Source: an uncultured Bacilli bacterium
GTDB lineage: Bacteria > Bacillota_I > Bacilli_A > RF39 > UBA660
NCBI GenBank assembly: GCA_947589375.1
Contig: CANQAO010000014.1
Span: forward strand, 1 to 15,431
Length of the DNA stretch: 15,431 bases
Direction of reading: 5' to 3'
The first letter of the stretch is position 1. Each line of letters starts with the position of its first letter. Under the pieces are notes generated by a model. It saw only the letters and a list, made by a program, of their open reading frames with translations, ran no database searches and was not told where the DNA came from. Positions 1 through 6,504 of this stretch are shown in pieces. The translations under genes were made by a program, and so were the position numbers.

Positions 1-14
1 GGATTTGGTTTACG

Positions 15-48
15 AAAAAAGCACCTAGCTATATTTAGCTAAGTGCTT
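15..48 (-). terminator. Rho-independent terminator of the left-edge leader
   Basis: An 11-bp stem with one G-U wobble and a 6-nt loop is followed on the minus strand by six U's (A-tract at 15-20 on the plus strand). Its 5' arm is also the 3' arm of the preceding 10-bp hairpin, which suggests conditional rather than constitutive termination. It would also stop transcripts from the YkuD-like gene upstream. Confidence 0.7.
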
Positions 49-91
49 ACCAACCTTAGGTAAGCACTGACAGATATCAGTGTTTCCCTTC
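15..91 (-). promoter_or_regulatory. Candidate attenuator / riboswitch-like leader RNA
   Basis: Three inverted repeats overlap so that they cannot all form. Reading the minus strand, stem C (82-77 with 70-65, 6 bp) comes first. Stem B follows (68-59 with 51-42, 10 perfect bp, 7-nt loop). Stem A is last (48-38 region with 30-20, 11 bp with one G-U, 6-nt loop) and runs into six U's. B shares bases with both C and A, so the RNA can hold C plus A (terminated) or B alone (read-through). That is the usual anti-antiterminator / antiterminator / terminator arrangement. A good promoter places the start near base 91, directly before the structure. I do not recognise the aptamer as a known riboswitch class, and no ATG-initiated leader peptide is visible. 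The controlled gene would lie left of the window. It could instead be a simple terminator or a small RNA. Confidence 0.55.
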
Positions 92-97
92 TTTTTA

Positions 98-126
98 AAT
101 ATATCATATTTATTTAAAATTTGCAA
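98..126 (-). promoter_or_regulatory. SigA-type promoter for the left-edge leader RNA
   Basis: On the minus strand TTGCAA (126-121) is followed by 17 nt and TATATT (103-98). The expected start is about 7 nt on, near base 91. It lies 60 bp after the stop of the YkuD-like gene and immediately before the hairpin cluster, so the leader appears to have its own promoter. Confidence 0.55.
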
Positions 127-186
127 ATGTTTTTTTTGTAGTCATTACTATGATACTATTAAATTAATTACTTGTTTTAAACAATC

Positions 187-762
187 TTACTTTGTTTGAA
201 TTAAAATATGAGGATTTTGCTTTTCATCTAAAAAATTTAAAATTTTAATAATATCTTGTTTCTCGGCAGCGATGCATCCATATGTATAGTCTTTGTTTTT
301 TATATGCATAAAAATTGCGGAACCATTATTTTTAATAAATTTTTCAGTATTATATTCAATTACAATTCCTAATTCATAATTTTTAGGATAATCTATTAGA
401 TGTTCTGCGCTCTTCCATTCTTTTTTATCACTATTAACAATATAAGAATAATTATCAGGTATATTCCCATTTATTTCCACCCATTTATTGTAAAATTTAG
501 AGTCTACATCATCAACCCAATAACTATTATCGGTTATTTTAATATATGGATAATCTATATTTAAATTATTAATTCCAAAGGCAACACCTAATTTAAATAA
601 ACCTAAAGGCGTTTTCATATCGCCTTCTTTTTTATTATTTACGGCACCTTTTTTTCCAATACAAACATTGTTAATTGTATCTACAATTTGCCATTTGCCC
701 GACCACTGCCATAGTTCAATGATATTTTCTTCAGCAATAATTACTTTTATTAATTGTTTCAT
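187..762 (-). CDS. YkuD-family L,D-transpeptidase-like protein
   Basis: 191-aa protein of the YkuD / ErfK-like group (COG3786-type), whose members form or edit peptidoglycan cross-links with a catalytic cysteine. Visible family signatures are EGDMKTPLGLF (46-56), the YWVDD stretch (81-85), AEHLIDYP (119-126), then H153 and the catalytic-site motif TYGCIA with C163. It covers the catalytic domain only. The start at 762 is chosen because GGAGG sits 8 nt upstream; the longer in-frame extension runs into ileS and has no ribosome site. It begins 31 nt after the ileS stop, so it probably shares the T-box transcript. No convincing signal peptide or membrane segment is seen at the N terminus, which is odd for an envelope enzyme. 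Family assignment is good; substrate and location are inferred. Confidence 0.8.
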   Translation of the reverse strand: MKQLIKVIIAEENIIELWQWSGKWQIVDTINNVCIGKKGAVNNKKEGDMKTPLGLFKLGVAFGINNLNIDYPYIKITDNSYWVDDVDSKFYNKWVEINGNIPDNYSYIVNSDKKEWKSAEHLIDYPKNYELGIVIEYNTEKFIKNNGSAIFMHIKNKDYTYGCIAAEKQDIIKILNFLDEKQNPHILIQTK

Positions 763-793
763 TCGTTTATCCTCCTCGTATAGAAAAGAAGGC

Positions 794-3523
794 TTATTCA
801 CCTTCTTTGATAACTTCATGGCATCTTGGACATATATCATCAACAATATCTCTTTCGTTAAAATAATTCCAACATCTCTCACATCTTACGCCATCAAATT
901 TTTGGACTTCAACGCCACAATAATCGTATTTTTTAAGTTCATCCGCACTGATAACCACATCAGATACGATTAATAATTGTTTTAAATTGTTTAAAATTGG
1001 TTTTAAAGTTTCTTTGTCTTCTTCTCTTAAATTTAAATATACTCTAGCTTCTAAAGATTTACCAATGATTTTAGCATTACGAGCTTCTTCCAAAGCTTTA
1101 TAGACATCGTTTTTAATACCGAAAAAGACATTCCAAAGTTCCTTTAATTCTTCTTTTTCGCTATAGACAATAACTTCTGGGAAATTTTCTAAATGTACAC
1201 TTTCCTCAGTTGTTTCAGGTAATAGTTTGTATACTTCTTCACTAGTATATGGAATAATTGGCGCCATTAAACGGATTAAAGCACTTAAGATTTCATATAA
1301 CACGGTTTGTACGCTTCTTCGCTCTAAACTATCAGCTTTATAAATATATAAGATATCTTTAGTAAAATCTAAATAGAAAGTTGAAAGTGACACGATATAA
1401 TTGTTAACTAATTTATAAAGTTCATCAAAGTCATAACTATCATAACTGCGTTTTACTTTCTTAATAAATTCATTTAACTCTACCATCATGTATTTATCAA
1501 CCATCGGCATTTTATCATAAGGTACTTTATCATTTTTAGGGCTATAATCGAATAAGTTTCCAAGCATAAAACGATACGTATTTCTAATTTTACGATAACT
1601 TTCTTTTACTTGCGAGAGAAGCTCATCACTAAATCTAACGTCTTCTGTAAAGTCGACACTACAAGCCCAAAGTCTTAAAATATCTGAACCATGCATTTTA
1701 ACGACTTTCATTGGATCGACGACATTACCTAAACTCTTACTCATTTTATTGCCTTTGCCATCTAAGACAAAACCAGTTGATAATAATTCTTTATAAGGAC
1801 TTTTTCCTTCATAAGCTACAGAACAAATTAAAGAAGAGTTAAACCACCCACGATATTGGTCAGAGCCTTCTAAATAAATGTCAGCTGGAAAAGGCATATT
1901 TCTTTCTAATAATACTCCGGCAAAAGAAGTCCCTGAATCAAACCAAACATCCATAATGTCAGTTTCTTTTCTAAATTTGCCGTTAGGACTATGGGAATTT
2001 TTATAACCTTTTGGCAGTAAATCTATCGCTTTCTTTTTAAACCACGCATTTGAGCCTTCTTCTCTAAAGATTTCAGCCACATGCATCATCACATCGTAAT
2101 CTAAGATAGGTGTATCATCTTCGTTATAGAAAATGGGAATTGGTACCCCCCAAGCACGCTGACGTGAAATACACCAGTCACCTCGATCTTTAATCATGTT
2201 ATAAATACGGGTCTTACCCCAATCAGTATGGAATTTAATTTTTTCATCGATTTCTTTTAATAAATCATCTCTAATTTTATCAACACTACAGAACCATTGT
2301 TTCGTCGCTCTAAAGATGATTGGACCTTTAGTACGCCAGTCATGTGGATATGAGTGTTTGATAAATTTTAATTTTAATAAATAGCCATTTTCATGAAGCC
2401 AATTAGTAATTTCTTTATTGGCATCTTCAAAGTATAAACCTTTAAACATCCCTGATTCTTTATTTAATACCCCTTTACTATCGATTCCATGAACCATGTC
2501 TAAACCTTCATTTTTACCAACGATAAAGTCATCTTCACCATAAGATGGGGCCGTATGAACTAACCCCGTTCCAGCATCTAAAGTTACATGATGACCAATA
2601 ACTACGGGACTGATACGATCCATAAATGGGTGTTTATAAGTTATCCCCACTAAATCAGAACCTTTAAAAGTACTCATTTTACGGTAAGATTCGATTTCGA
2701 ATTCTTGCATTAAGTCTTTCACAAGCTCACTTGCCATAATATAATAATTATCGCCAGCTTTAACTCTCGAGTAATCTAAATTTTCCCCCACACAAATACC
2801 TGTATTACCAGGTAAAGTCCATGGGGTGGTCGTCCAGATAACTAATTTATCACCAGGTTTAACAAATTCATTACCTTCTAAAACTTCAAAAGGTACATAA
2901 ATCGATGGATCTTTACGATCTTTATATTCTATTTCCGCTTCAGCTAAAGCCGTTTCACTACTTGGTGACCAATAAACTGGTTTCATACCTTGAAAGATTA
3001 ATCCTTTTTTCGCCATTTTGGCAAAAACTTCAATTTGTTTCGCTTCATATTCTTTATGTAAAGTAATATATGGATTATCCCAAGCACCAATGACATTTAA
3101 ATTAATAAAATCTGCTTTTTGTTTAGCTACTTGCTCTTTCGCATATTCTTCACATAAACTTCTAAATTTAGAGGTGCTTAATGTTTTTCTATCAACGCCT
3201 GTTTTCGTCACGGCATTTTCAATTGGCAGACCATGCGTATCCCAACCAGGAATAAAATCGACATAATAACCTTCCATGATTTTAGAACGATTAATAAAGT
3301 CTTTTAAAATCTTTTGAAAGGCATGGCCTAAATGAATATTACCATTCGCATAAGGAGGCCCGTCATGTAAAACAAAAGGTTTTTTGTTTTTGTTTTTTTC
3401 TTTTAACTTATCATATAAATGCATTTCGTCCCATTTTTCTCTTTGTAATTTTTCGTTTTCGGGTAAATTACCACGCATATTAAATTCGGTTTGTGGCATT
3501 AATAAAGTATCTTTTAGTTCCAT
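794..3523 (-). CDS. ileS: Isoleucyl-tRNA synthetase
   Basis: 909-aa class I synthetase that charges tRNA-Ile. The HIGH signature is HLGH at 64-67, in PPYANGNIHLGH. KMSKS occurs at about 590-594, in GKGNKMSKSLGN. A C-terminal zinc site is formed by CERCWN and CPRCHE in the last 30 residues. Length and order (catalytic core with editing insertion, anticodon-binding helices, C-terminal Zn finger) match the standard bacterial enzyme. The start at 3523 has AGGAG at good spacing; the upstream extension would read into the T-box terminator. It lies downstream of divIVA, as in many Bacilli, and is regulated by an isoleucine T-box in the 5' leader. The YkuD-like gene follows 31 nt after its stop. Confidence 0.98.
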   Translation of the reverse strand: MELKDTLLMPQTEFNMRGNLPENEKLQREKWDEMHLYDKLKEKNKNKKPFVLHDGPPYANGNIHLGHAFQKILKDFINRSKIMEGYYVDFIPGWDTHGLPIENAVTKTGVDRKTLSTSKFRSLCEEYAKEQVAKQKADFINLNVIGAWDNPYITLHKEYEAKQIEVFAKMAKKGLIFQGMKPVYWSPSSETALAEAEIEYKDRKDPSIYVPFEVLEGNEFVKPGDKLVIWTTTPWTLPGNTGICVGENLDYSRVKAGDNYYIMASELVKDLMQEFEIESYRKMSTFKGSDLVGITYKHPFMDRISPVVIGHHVTLDAGTGLVHTAPSYGEDDFIVGKNEGLDMVHGIDSKGVLNKESGMFKGLYFEDANKEITNWLHENGYLLKLKFIKHSYPHDWRTKGPIIFRATKQWFCSVDKIRDDLLKEIDEKIKFHTDWGKTRIYNMIKDRGDWCISRQRAWGVPIPIFYNEDDTPILDYDVMMHVAEIFREEGSNAWFKKKAIDLLPKGYKNSHSPNGKFRKETDIMDVWFDSGTSFAGVLLERNMPFPADIYLEGSDQYRGWFNSSLICSVAYEGKSPYKELLSTGFVLDGKGNKMSKSLGNVVDPMKVVKMHGSDILRLWACSVDFTEDVRFSDELLSQVKESYRKIRNTYRFMLGNLFDYSPKNDKVPYDKMPMVDKYMMVELNEFIKKVKRSYDSYDFDELYKLVNNYIVSLSTFYLDFTKDILYIYKADSLERRSVQTVLYEILSALIRLMAPIIPYTSEEVYKLLPETTEESVHLENFPEVIVYSEKEELKELWNVFFGIKNDVYKALEEARNAKIIGKSLEARVYLNLREEDKETLKPILNNLKQLLIVSDVVISADELKKYDYCGVEVQKFDGVRCERCWNYFNERDIVDDICPRCHEVIKEGE

Positions 3524-3565
3524 ATTATCATCTCCTATGTTTATTAATATTTTATGATGTTGCCA

Positions 3566-3751
3566 AAATAAAAACTCATCCTTGTTTAAGGACGAGTTTT
3601 CCCGCGGTACCACCTTATTTTATAAATAAATATACACTTATAACTATAACGCGTTACCGTTTTTTCTTACTTATTTTCAGAAAAACACATCAAGAGTGAT
3701 CCGTATATTATTTATTTATTAGTTTCCACCAACCACTAACTCTCTATAAAA
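3566..3751 (-). promoter_or_regulatory. Isoleucine T-box riboswitch upstream of ileS
   Basis: The leader carries the T-box core GGTGGTACCGCG (3617-3603 region), which pairs with the acceptor end of uncharged tRNA. Stem I is built from AGAGAG (3745-3740) and CTCT just after the specifier. The specifier triplet reads AUC (3700-3698), an isoleucine codon, fitting the downstream gene. The competing terminator has an 11-bp stem (3600-3590 with 3581-3571, one G-U) and a U-rich tail. By family knowledge, uncharged tRNA-Ile stabilises the antiterminator and lets ileS be transcribed. Stem I looks compact compared with the large B. subtilis examples. Confidence 0.93.
3570..3600 (-). terminator. T-box conditional terminator
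   Basis: Arms 3600-3590 and 3581-3571 pair over 11 bp (one G-U) around an 8-nt loop. They are followed by TTTT on the transcript. It immediately follows the T-box sequence, whose antiterminator uses the upstream bases. Confidence 0.85.
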
Positions 3752-3757
3752 CAATAT

Positions 3758-3786
3758 AATATACCGTCTCTTTCACTTGTTTTAAA
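3758..3786 (-). promoter_or_regulatory. Candidate promoter for the T-box-ileS transcript
   Basis: TTTAAA (3786-3781), 17-nt spacer, TATATT (3763-3758) on the minus strand. The predicted start, near 3751, is just before stem I of the T-box. The -35 box is weak and overlaps the divIVA stop codon (TAA at 3784-3782). Read-through from divIVA is also possible. Confidence 0.45.
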
Positions 3787-4240
3787 GTTCGACTTTGTCA
3801 ATCTCCTCGATTACTTCTAATTGCGCCTCGACAATATCTTTTAAACGACGTTTAAATATATTGACATTGCGTTTCAAAGTCATCGCCTCATTTTCAATTT
3901 TTTCAGCTCGCATTAAAGCTTCATTGACAATTCTATTGGCATTTTTTTTTGCATCATTCATGACTACTTCACTTTCACGATGAGCCGCAATTTTTAATTG
4001 ATCGGATGTTTTTTGAGCCATCATAATAGCTCGATTTAAAGTATCTTCCATTTTTTCATAATGTTCGAGTTTTTCTCTTAGGGCTTCGACTTCTTTCATT
4101 TCAGCTTTTAAACTTTTAATAACAGCATTTTTCTTATCGATTTCTAAGACCATCTGTTCAACTCTAGATATCACATTATCCAAAAATGAATTTACTTCAT
4201 CTGGATCATAGCCTCGAAGTGTCCGATTAAATTTTTCCAT
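3782..4240 (-). CDS. divIVA: DivIVA family cell-division / polarity protein
   Basis: 152-aa coiled-coil protein that binds curved membrane at poles and septa and recruits division or cell-wall factors in Gram-positive bacteria. The signature RGYDPDEVNSFLDNVI (9-24) is the DivIVA N-terminal lipid-binding domain; the rest is highly charged helix with heptad-like spacing. The start at 4240 is firm: an in-frame TAG lies 7 codons upstream with no start codon between, GTGAGG and GAGGTAGAG precede it, and a promoter sits just ahead. The protein therefore lacks the first ~9 residues of B. subtilis DivIVA and has leucine where that protein has the membrane-inserting F17 (before R18). sepF lies directly upstream and ileS downstream, the conserved Bacilli neighbourhood with ylmG and ylmH missing. 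Confidence 0.93.
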   Translation of the reverse strand: MEKFNRTLRGYDPDEVNSFLDNVISRVEQMVLEIDKKNAVIKSLKAEMKEVEALREKLEHYEKMEDTLNRAIMMAQKTSDQLKIAAHRESEVVMNDAKKNANRIVNEALMRAEKIENEAMTLKRNVNIFKRRLKDIVEAQLEVIEEIDKVEL

Positions 4241-4267
4241 AATCTCTACCTCACTGAAGCACTACAT

Positions 4268-4296
4268 ATTATAGCACTTTTTTCTAGTTTTTCAAA
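4268..4296 (-). promoter_or_regulatory. SigA-type promoter of divIVA
   Basis: TTTGAA (4296-4291), 17-nt spacer, perfect TATAAT (4273-4268). The predicted start near 4261 leaves a leader of about 20 nt containing the ribosome site. It sits in the 63-nt gap between sepF and divIVA, so divIVA can be transcribed independently of sepF. Confidence 0.65.
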
Positions 4297-4303
4297 TATT
4301 TTT

Positions 4304-4702
4304 TTACCATTCAATATCAATATCATTATTGTCGTGAATGCCTTTACCATCGGTTTCGCCAGTAATTTCACCTTGAACACTCACATTATTAGGAGCACAT
4401 AAGAAAATGCCACCACCGATTTTTTGGATTTTTCCATTTATAGCATAAATAGTTCCACTTAAAAAGTCTACAATTCGCTTAGCTTGATCGGATGTAACTC
4501 TTTTTAAATTAACCACGACTGTATTACGTTTTTTCAAATGATCAGCTATTTGTTGTGACTCAGAAAAAGCTCGTGGTTCTAAAAGTATCATCTTGGCTCC
4601 GCCTTCTTCTGGAAAGGCTTCCTCAGTTTTTATATCATAATATTCATCAGCTGGAGAAAATACTTCCTCATCTTCCCCCATAATTTTTTTCATGAACCCC
4701 AT
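4304..4702 (-). CDS. sepF: Cell division protein SepF
   Basis: 132-aa FtsZ-binding membrane anchor. It opens with a short amphipathic stretch MGFMKKIMG (membrane-targeting helix in the family), then an acidic linker. The SepF core runs from about residue 37 to 112, with ILLEPRAFSESQQIADHL, NLKRVTSDQAKRIVDFLSG and GGGIFLCAPNNV as family signatures. The start at 4702 is chosen because AAGGAGG lies 8 nt upstream; a longer form by 9 codons would begin before that site. The neighbours are divIVA downstream and recO upstream, separated from recO by a terminator. SepF supports an FtsZ-based, walled division machinery. The C-terminal 20 residues are acidic and not part of the usual core. Confidence 0.95.
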   Translation of the reverse strand: MGFMKKIMGEDEEVFSPADEYYDIKTEEAFPEEGGAKMILLEPRAFSESQQIADHLKKRNTVVVNLKRVTSDQAKRIVDFLSGTIYAINGKIQKIGGGIFLCAPNNVSVQGEITGETDGKGIHDNNDIDIEW

Positions 4703-4802
4703 AGGTTTTACCTCCTTGTTTATTTTCACACTATACTATTGTCATTTTATCATAGTTTTTTTAAAAATAAAATGGTTTTTCCATTATTTTTACGTTTTTC
4801 GT

Positions 4803-4832
4803 AAAAAAAAGACTAAATTTTAGCCTTTTTTT
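4803..4832 (-). terminator. Terminator downstream of recO
   Basis: A/T-rich stem built on GGCTA...TAGTC, extended by A5-7/T5-8 on both sides (one G-U). It is followed on the minus strand by a run of T's. It lies 45 nt after the recO stop and ahead of sepF. The plus-strand version would also be terminator-like. Confidence 0.7.
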
Positions 4833-4876
4833 ACATATATCATCTGATTATTAATTAATTTTTCTCTTTTAATTTA

Positions 4877-5605
4877 TTATATTTTTTGAAGATCGCGAAT
4901 AAATTTTTTGCTTTTTAAATATAAGCCTGTATACCGATCATAATAATCATTTAAAAACATATTGATTTCATTTTTAGCTTGCTGGCTTACTTCTAATTTC
5001 GAAATTTTTGCGATATCGACATAATAAAACATTCTAATTAATTTAATTGCTTTTTCACTGACAATTTTTTCATTGTGATAGCAGTCATGACATAAATATC
5101 CACCTTTATAACTAGATAAGGTGACAATATTGGTCTTTTTCCCGCACACAGCACAGCTATCAATTACCGGCATAACGCCTAAATAATCTAAATATTTAAG
5201 TTCGACAATATTCATAATAATTAAAGGATCAAAGCCTTCGTCAATTTTTGTTAAAGCTTCGATTAACAATTTAAGAATATTGTCATCACTATTTTGCTTG
5301 ATAACTTGATAACTTAGCTCTAGTAAATATGAAGCATAACTTATCTTTTCAATATCCTTTTTTATATTTTTAAAAGGGTTAATGACATTTACTTCCGTTA
5401 ACGTAGAAAGTTTATCTTTTTTATAGTAAATCATAAATTTACCATAAGTAAGTTTATTGGAAACACTTCTTAAAGGACTTTTTAAATTACGGCAGCCTTT
5501 AGAAATAACGCCAATTAAGCCATATTTCTTAGTTATAATATTTAAAATTTTTGACGTTTCACTATAGTTAGTTTCACTTACGATAATTCCTTCTACTTCA
5601 ATCAT
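4877..5605 (-). CDS. recO: DNA repair protein RecO
   Basis: 242-aa recombination mediator that works with RecR to load RecA on SSB-coated single-stranded DNA. The N-terminal OB-fold part reads EGIIVSETNYSETSKILNI; the central helical part follows. A zinc site is formed by CAVC (151-154) and CHDC (172-175), the four-cysteine motif of the family. Length is typical. Two adjacent ATGs (5608 and 5605) are possible; 5605 has the better spacing to AGAGG, which overlaps the stop codon of yqzL. This gene ends the yqzL-recO unit and is followed by a terminator. Confidence 0.95.
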   Translation of the reverse strand: MIEVEGIIVSETNYSETSKILNIITKKYGLIGVISKGCRNLKSPLRSVSNKLTYGKFMIYYKKDKLSTLTEVNVINPFKNIKKDIEKISYASYLLELSYQVIKQNSDDNILKLLIEALTKIDEGFDPLIIMNIVELKYLDYLGVMPVIDSCAVCGKKTNIVTLSSYKGGYLCHDCYHNEKIVSEKAIKLIRMFYYVDIAKISKLEVSQQAKNEINMFLNDYYDRYTGLYLKSKKFIRDLQKI

Positions 5606-5609
5606 CATT

Positions 5610-5699
5610 TTACCTCTTCTTTTTATTTTTGGATTCTTTATATTTTAAATAATACTCTACTTTGCCTGTTTTTTCAAATAAATCCCAATAAAATTTCAT
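5610..5699 (-). CDS. yqzL: YqzL-like small protein
   Basis: 29-aa protein reading MKFYWDLFEKTG then KVEYYLKYKES and a basic tail. The pattern (W and F near the N terminus, TGxxxYYLxYKE) matches YqzL, the small protein encoded between era and recO in B. subtilis. GGAG lies 9 nt before the ATG. The stop TAA overlaps the recO ribosome site (AGAGGTAA), with 4 nt between the stop and the recO ATG, so the two are probably translationally linked. Function is unknown in the family. Position and sequence together make the call good despite the small size. Confidence 0.8.
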   Translation of the reverse strand: MKFYWDLFEKTGKVEYYLKYKESKNKKKR

Positions 5700-5754
5700 T
5701 TTCTCACGCTCCTATTATTATAGTGAGGGAGTTTTAATTTTTTTATTCAATTTT

Positions 5755-5763
5755 ATTATAACA
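5755..5763 (-). promoter_or_regulatory. Extended -10 promoter for yqzL-recO
   Basis: TGTTATAAT on the minus strand is a perfect extended -10 (TGnTATAAT). It lies about 55 nt before the yqzL start and directly after the terminator of the lipoprotein gene. No good -35 box is seen, which is tolerated for extended -10 promoters. Confidence 0.5.
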
Positions 5764-5770
5764 TGTTAAA

Positions 5771-5800
5771 AGAAAAAAGTATAACTATTTAGTCATACTT
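5771..5800 (-). terminator. Terminator of the lipoprotein gene
   Basis: AAGTATGACT (5800-5791) pairs with AGTTATACTT (5786-5777) over 10 bp with one G-U and a 4-nt loop, followed by T's. The stem overlaps the last codons and stop of the lipoprotein gene. Its 5' arm is part of the 34-bp repeat shared with the 95-aa gene. Confidence 0.75.
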
Positions 5801-6282
5801 AAAACTTTAGGTTTATCTTTAGCTTCTTCTAAATCTAGTGGTGTTCCTGCAAATGGATAACTAATTTCACCAGTTTCTTTATCTTGCCATTCTTCGGCCG
5901 TAACATCTACGACATTTATCAAATTATATTTTATACCATAGGTAGCTGAACCATCTCCATATATATCAGTAATAGCTTCGCTAGAAACATAAGCATACCC
6001 ATCAGGCAATTTGAGTTCGCCATTTAGATATAATACGTCATGATCATGGTAACGATACTTATTAAATAAATATATCATATGCGTTCCAGCTTCCTTGATG
6101 ACTGTATTTCCAGTTTTAACTTGATTAAAGGTTTCTTGAAATTCCTTTTCTTCTTTAGTCATTGTTTTTTCTCCATCTACTTCATTAGTTTCTCCGTTAC
6201 CACAACCAAAAAATGTAAACCCTAAAGCTGCTACACTACCTAAACTAATTATTTTTAAAAATTCGCGTCTTTCTAAGTTCAT
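5785..6282 (-). CDS. Tat-like signal lipoprotein of unknown function
   Basis: 165-aa predicted exported lipoprotein. The N terminus ERREFLKI fits the twin-arginine motif (RRxFLK). A hydrophobic stretch (11-25) follows, then FFGC with lipidation cysteine C27; the lipobox is imperfect. Residues 28-50 are a polar linker. The remainder is a small soluble domain I do not recognise, rich in Y and D, with YHDHD and a GYAYVSSEAITDIYG stretch. The start at 6282 has GGAGTG 5 nt upstream. It is a stand-alone unit with a TTGACA promoter and its own terminator, inserted between genes that adjoin in other Bacilli (era and yqzL). Its last residues AKDKPKVLSMT repeat, nearly base for base, the end of the preceding 95-aa protein. 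No Tat translocase genes are in view. Confidence 0.75.
   Translation of the reverse strand: MNLERREFLKIISLGSVAALGFTFFGCGNGETNEVDGEKTMTKEEKEFQETFNQVKTGNTVIKEAGTHMIYLFNKYRYHDHDVLYLNGELKLPDGYAYVSSEAITDIYGDGSATYGIKYNLINVVDVTAEEWQDKETGEISYPFAGTPLDLEEAKDKPKVLSMTK
5792..5825. repeat. 34-bp direct repeat, copy 1
   Basis: 33 of 34 bases match copy 2 at 6521-6554; the only difference is 5811 (G) versus 6540 (A). On the minus strand it encodes AKDKPKVLSMT plus the first base(s) of flanking codons, at the 3' end of the lipoprotein gene. The spacing between copies is 729 bp. Confidence 0.9.
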
Positions 6283-6303
6283 GTTTTCACTCCTCGAGCT
6301 AAT

Positions 6304-6333
6304 ATACTAGCATACCTTCTTATATTTTGTCAA
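6304..6333 (-). promoter_or_regulatory. Promoter of the lipoprotein gene
   Basis: Consensus TTGACA (6333-6328), 18-nt spacer, TAGTAT (6309-6304) preceded by TGC, which gives an extended -10. The start would fall near 6297, about 15 nt before the ATG. A second weaker pair (TTTTCA, 18 nt, TATAAT) lies farther upstream near 6376-6405. Confidence 0.65.
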
Positions 6334-6504
6334 TCTTGTAGAAAACAAAAACTTTCAACTAAGATTTGACAATTTAATTATATGATATTTTTTTCGATTT
6401 TGAAAATATCTTTATTCTGTTTTTTGGGTGGTTTTACAGATTTTCTTTTTATTGTCTTTGTTTTCTTATCGTGCGAAAAACTTTTTTTATTTTTCCTATT
6501 ATTT

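Noticed and set aside
4711..4760. A sepF promoter (TATGAT, TAAAAT or TATAGT boxes upstream of the ribosome site)
   Set aside because: Several -10-like words but no matching -35 at proper spacing; I could not choose one.
5703..5730. Pairing of CTCAC/GTGAG and CTCC/GGAG around the yqzL ribosome site as a translational switch
   Set aside because: Stems are only 4-5 bp with a long loop and overlap the likely transcript start; not convincing.
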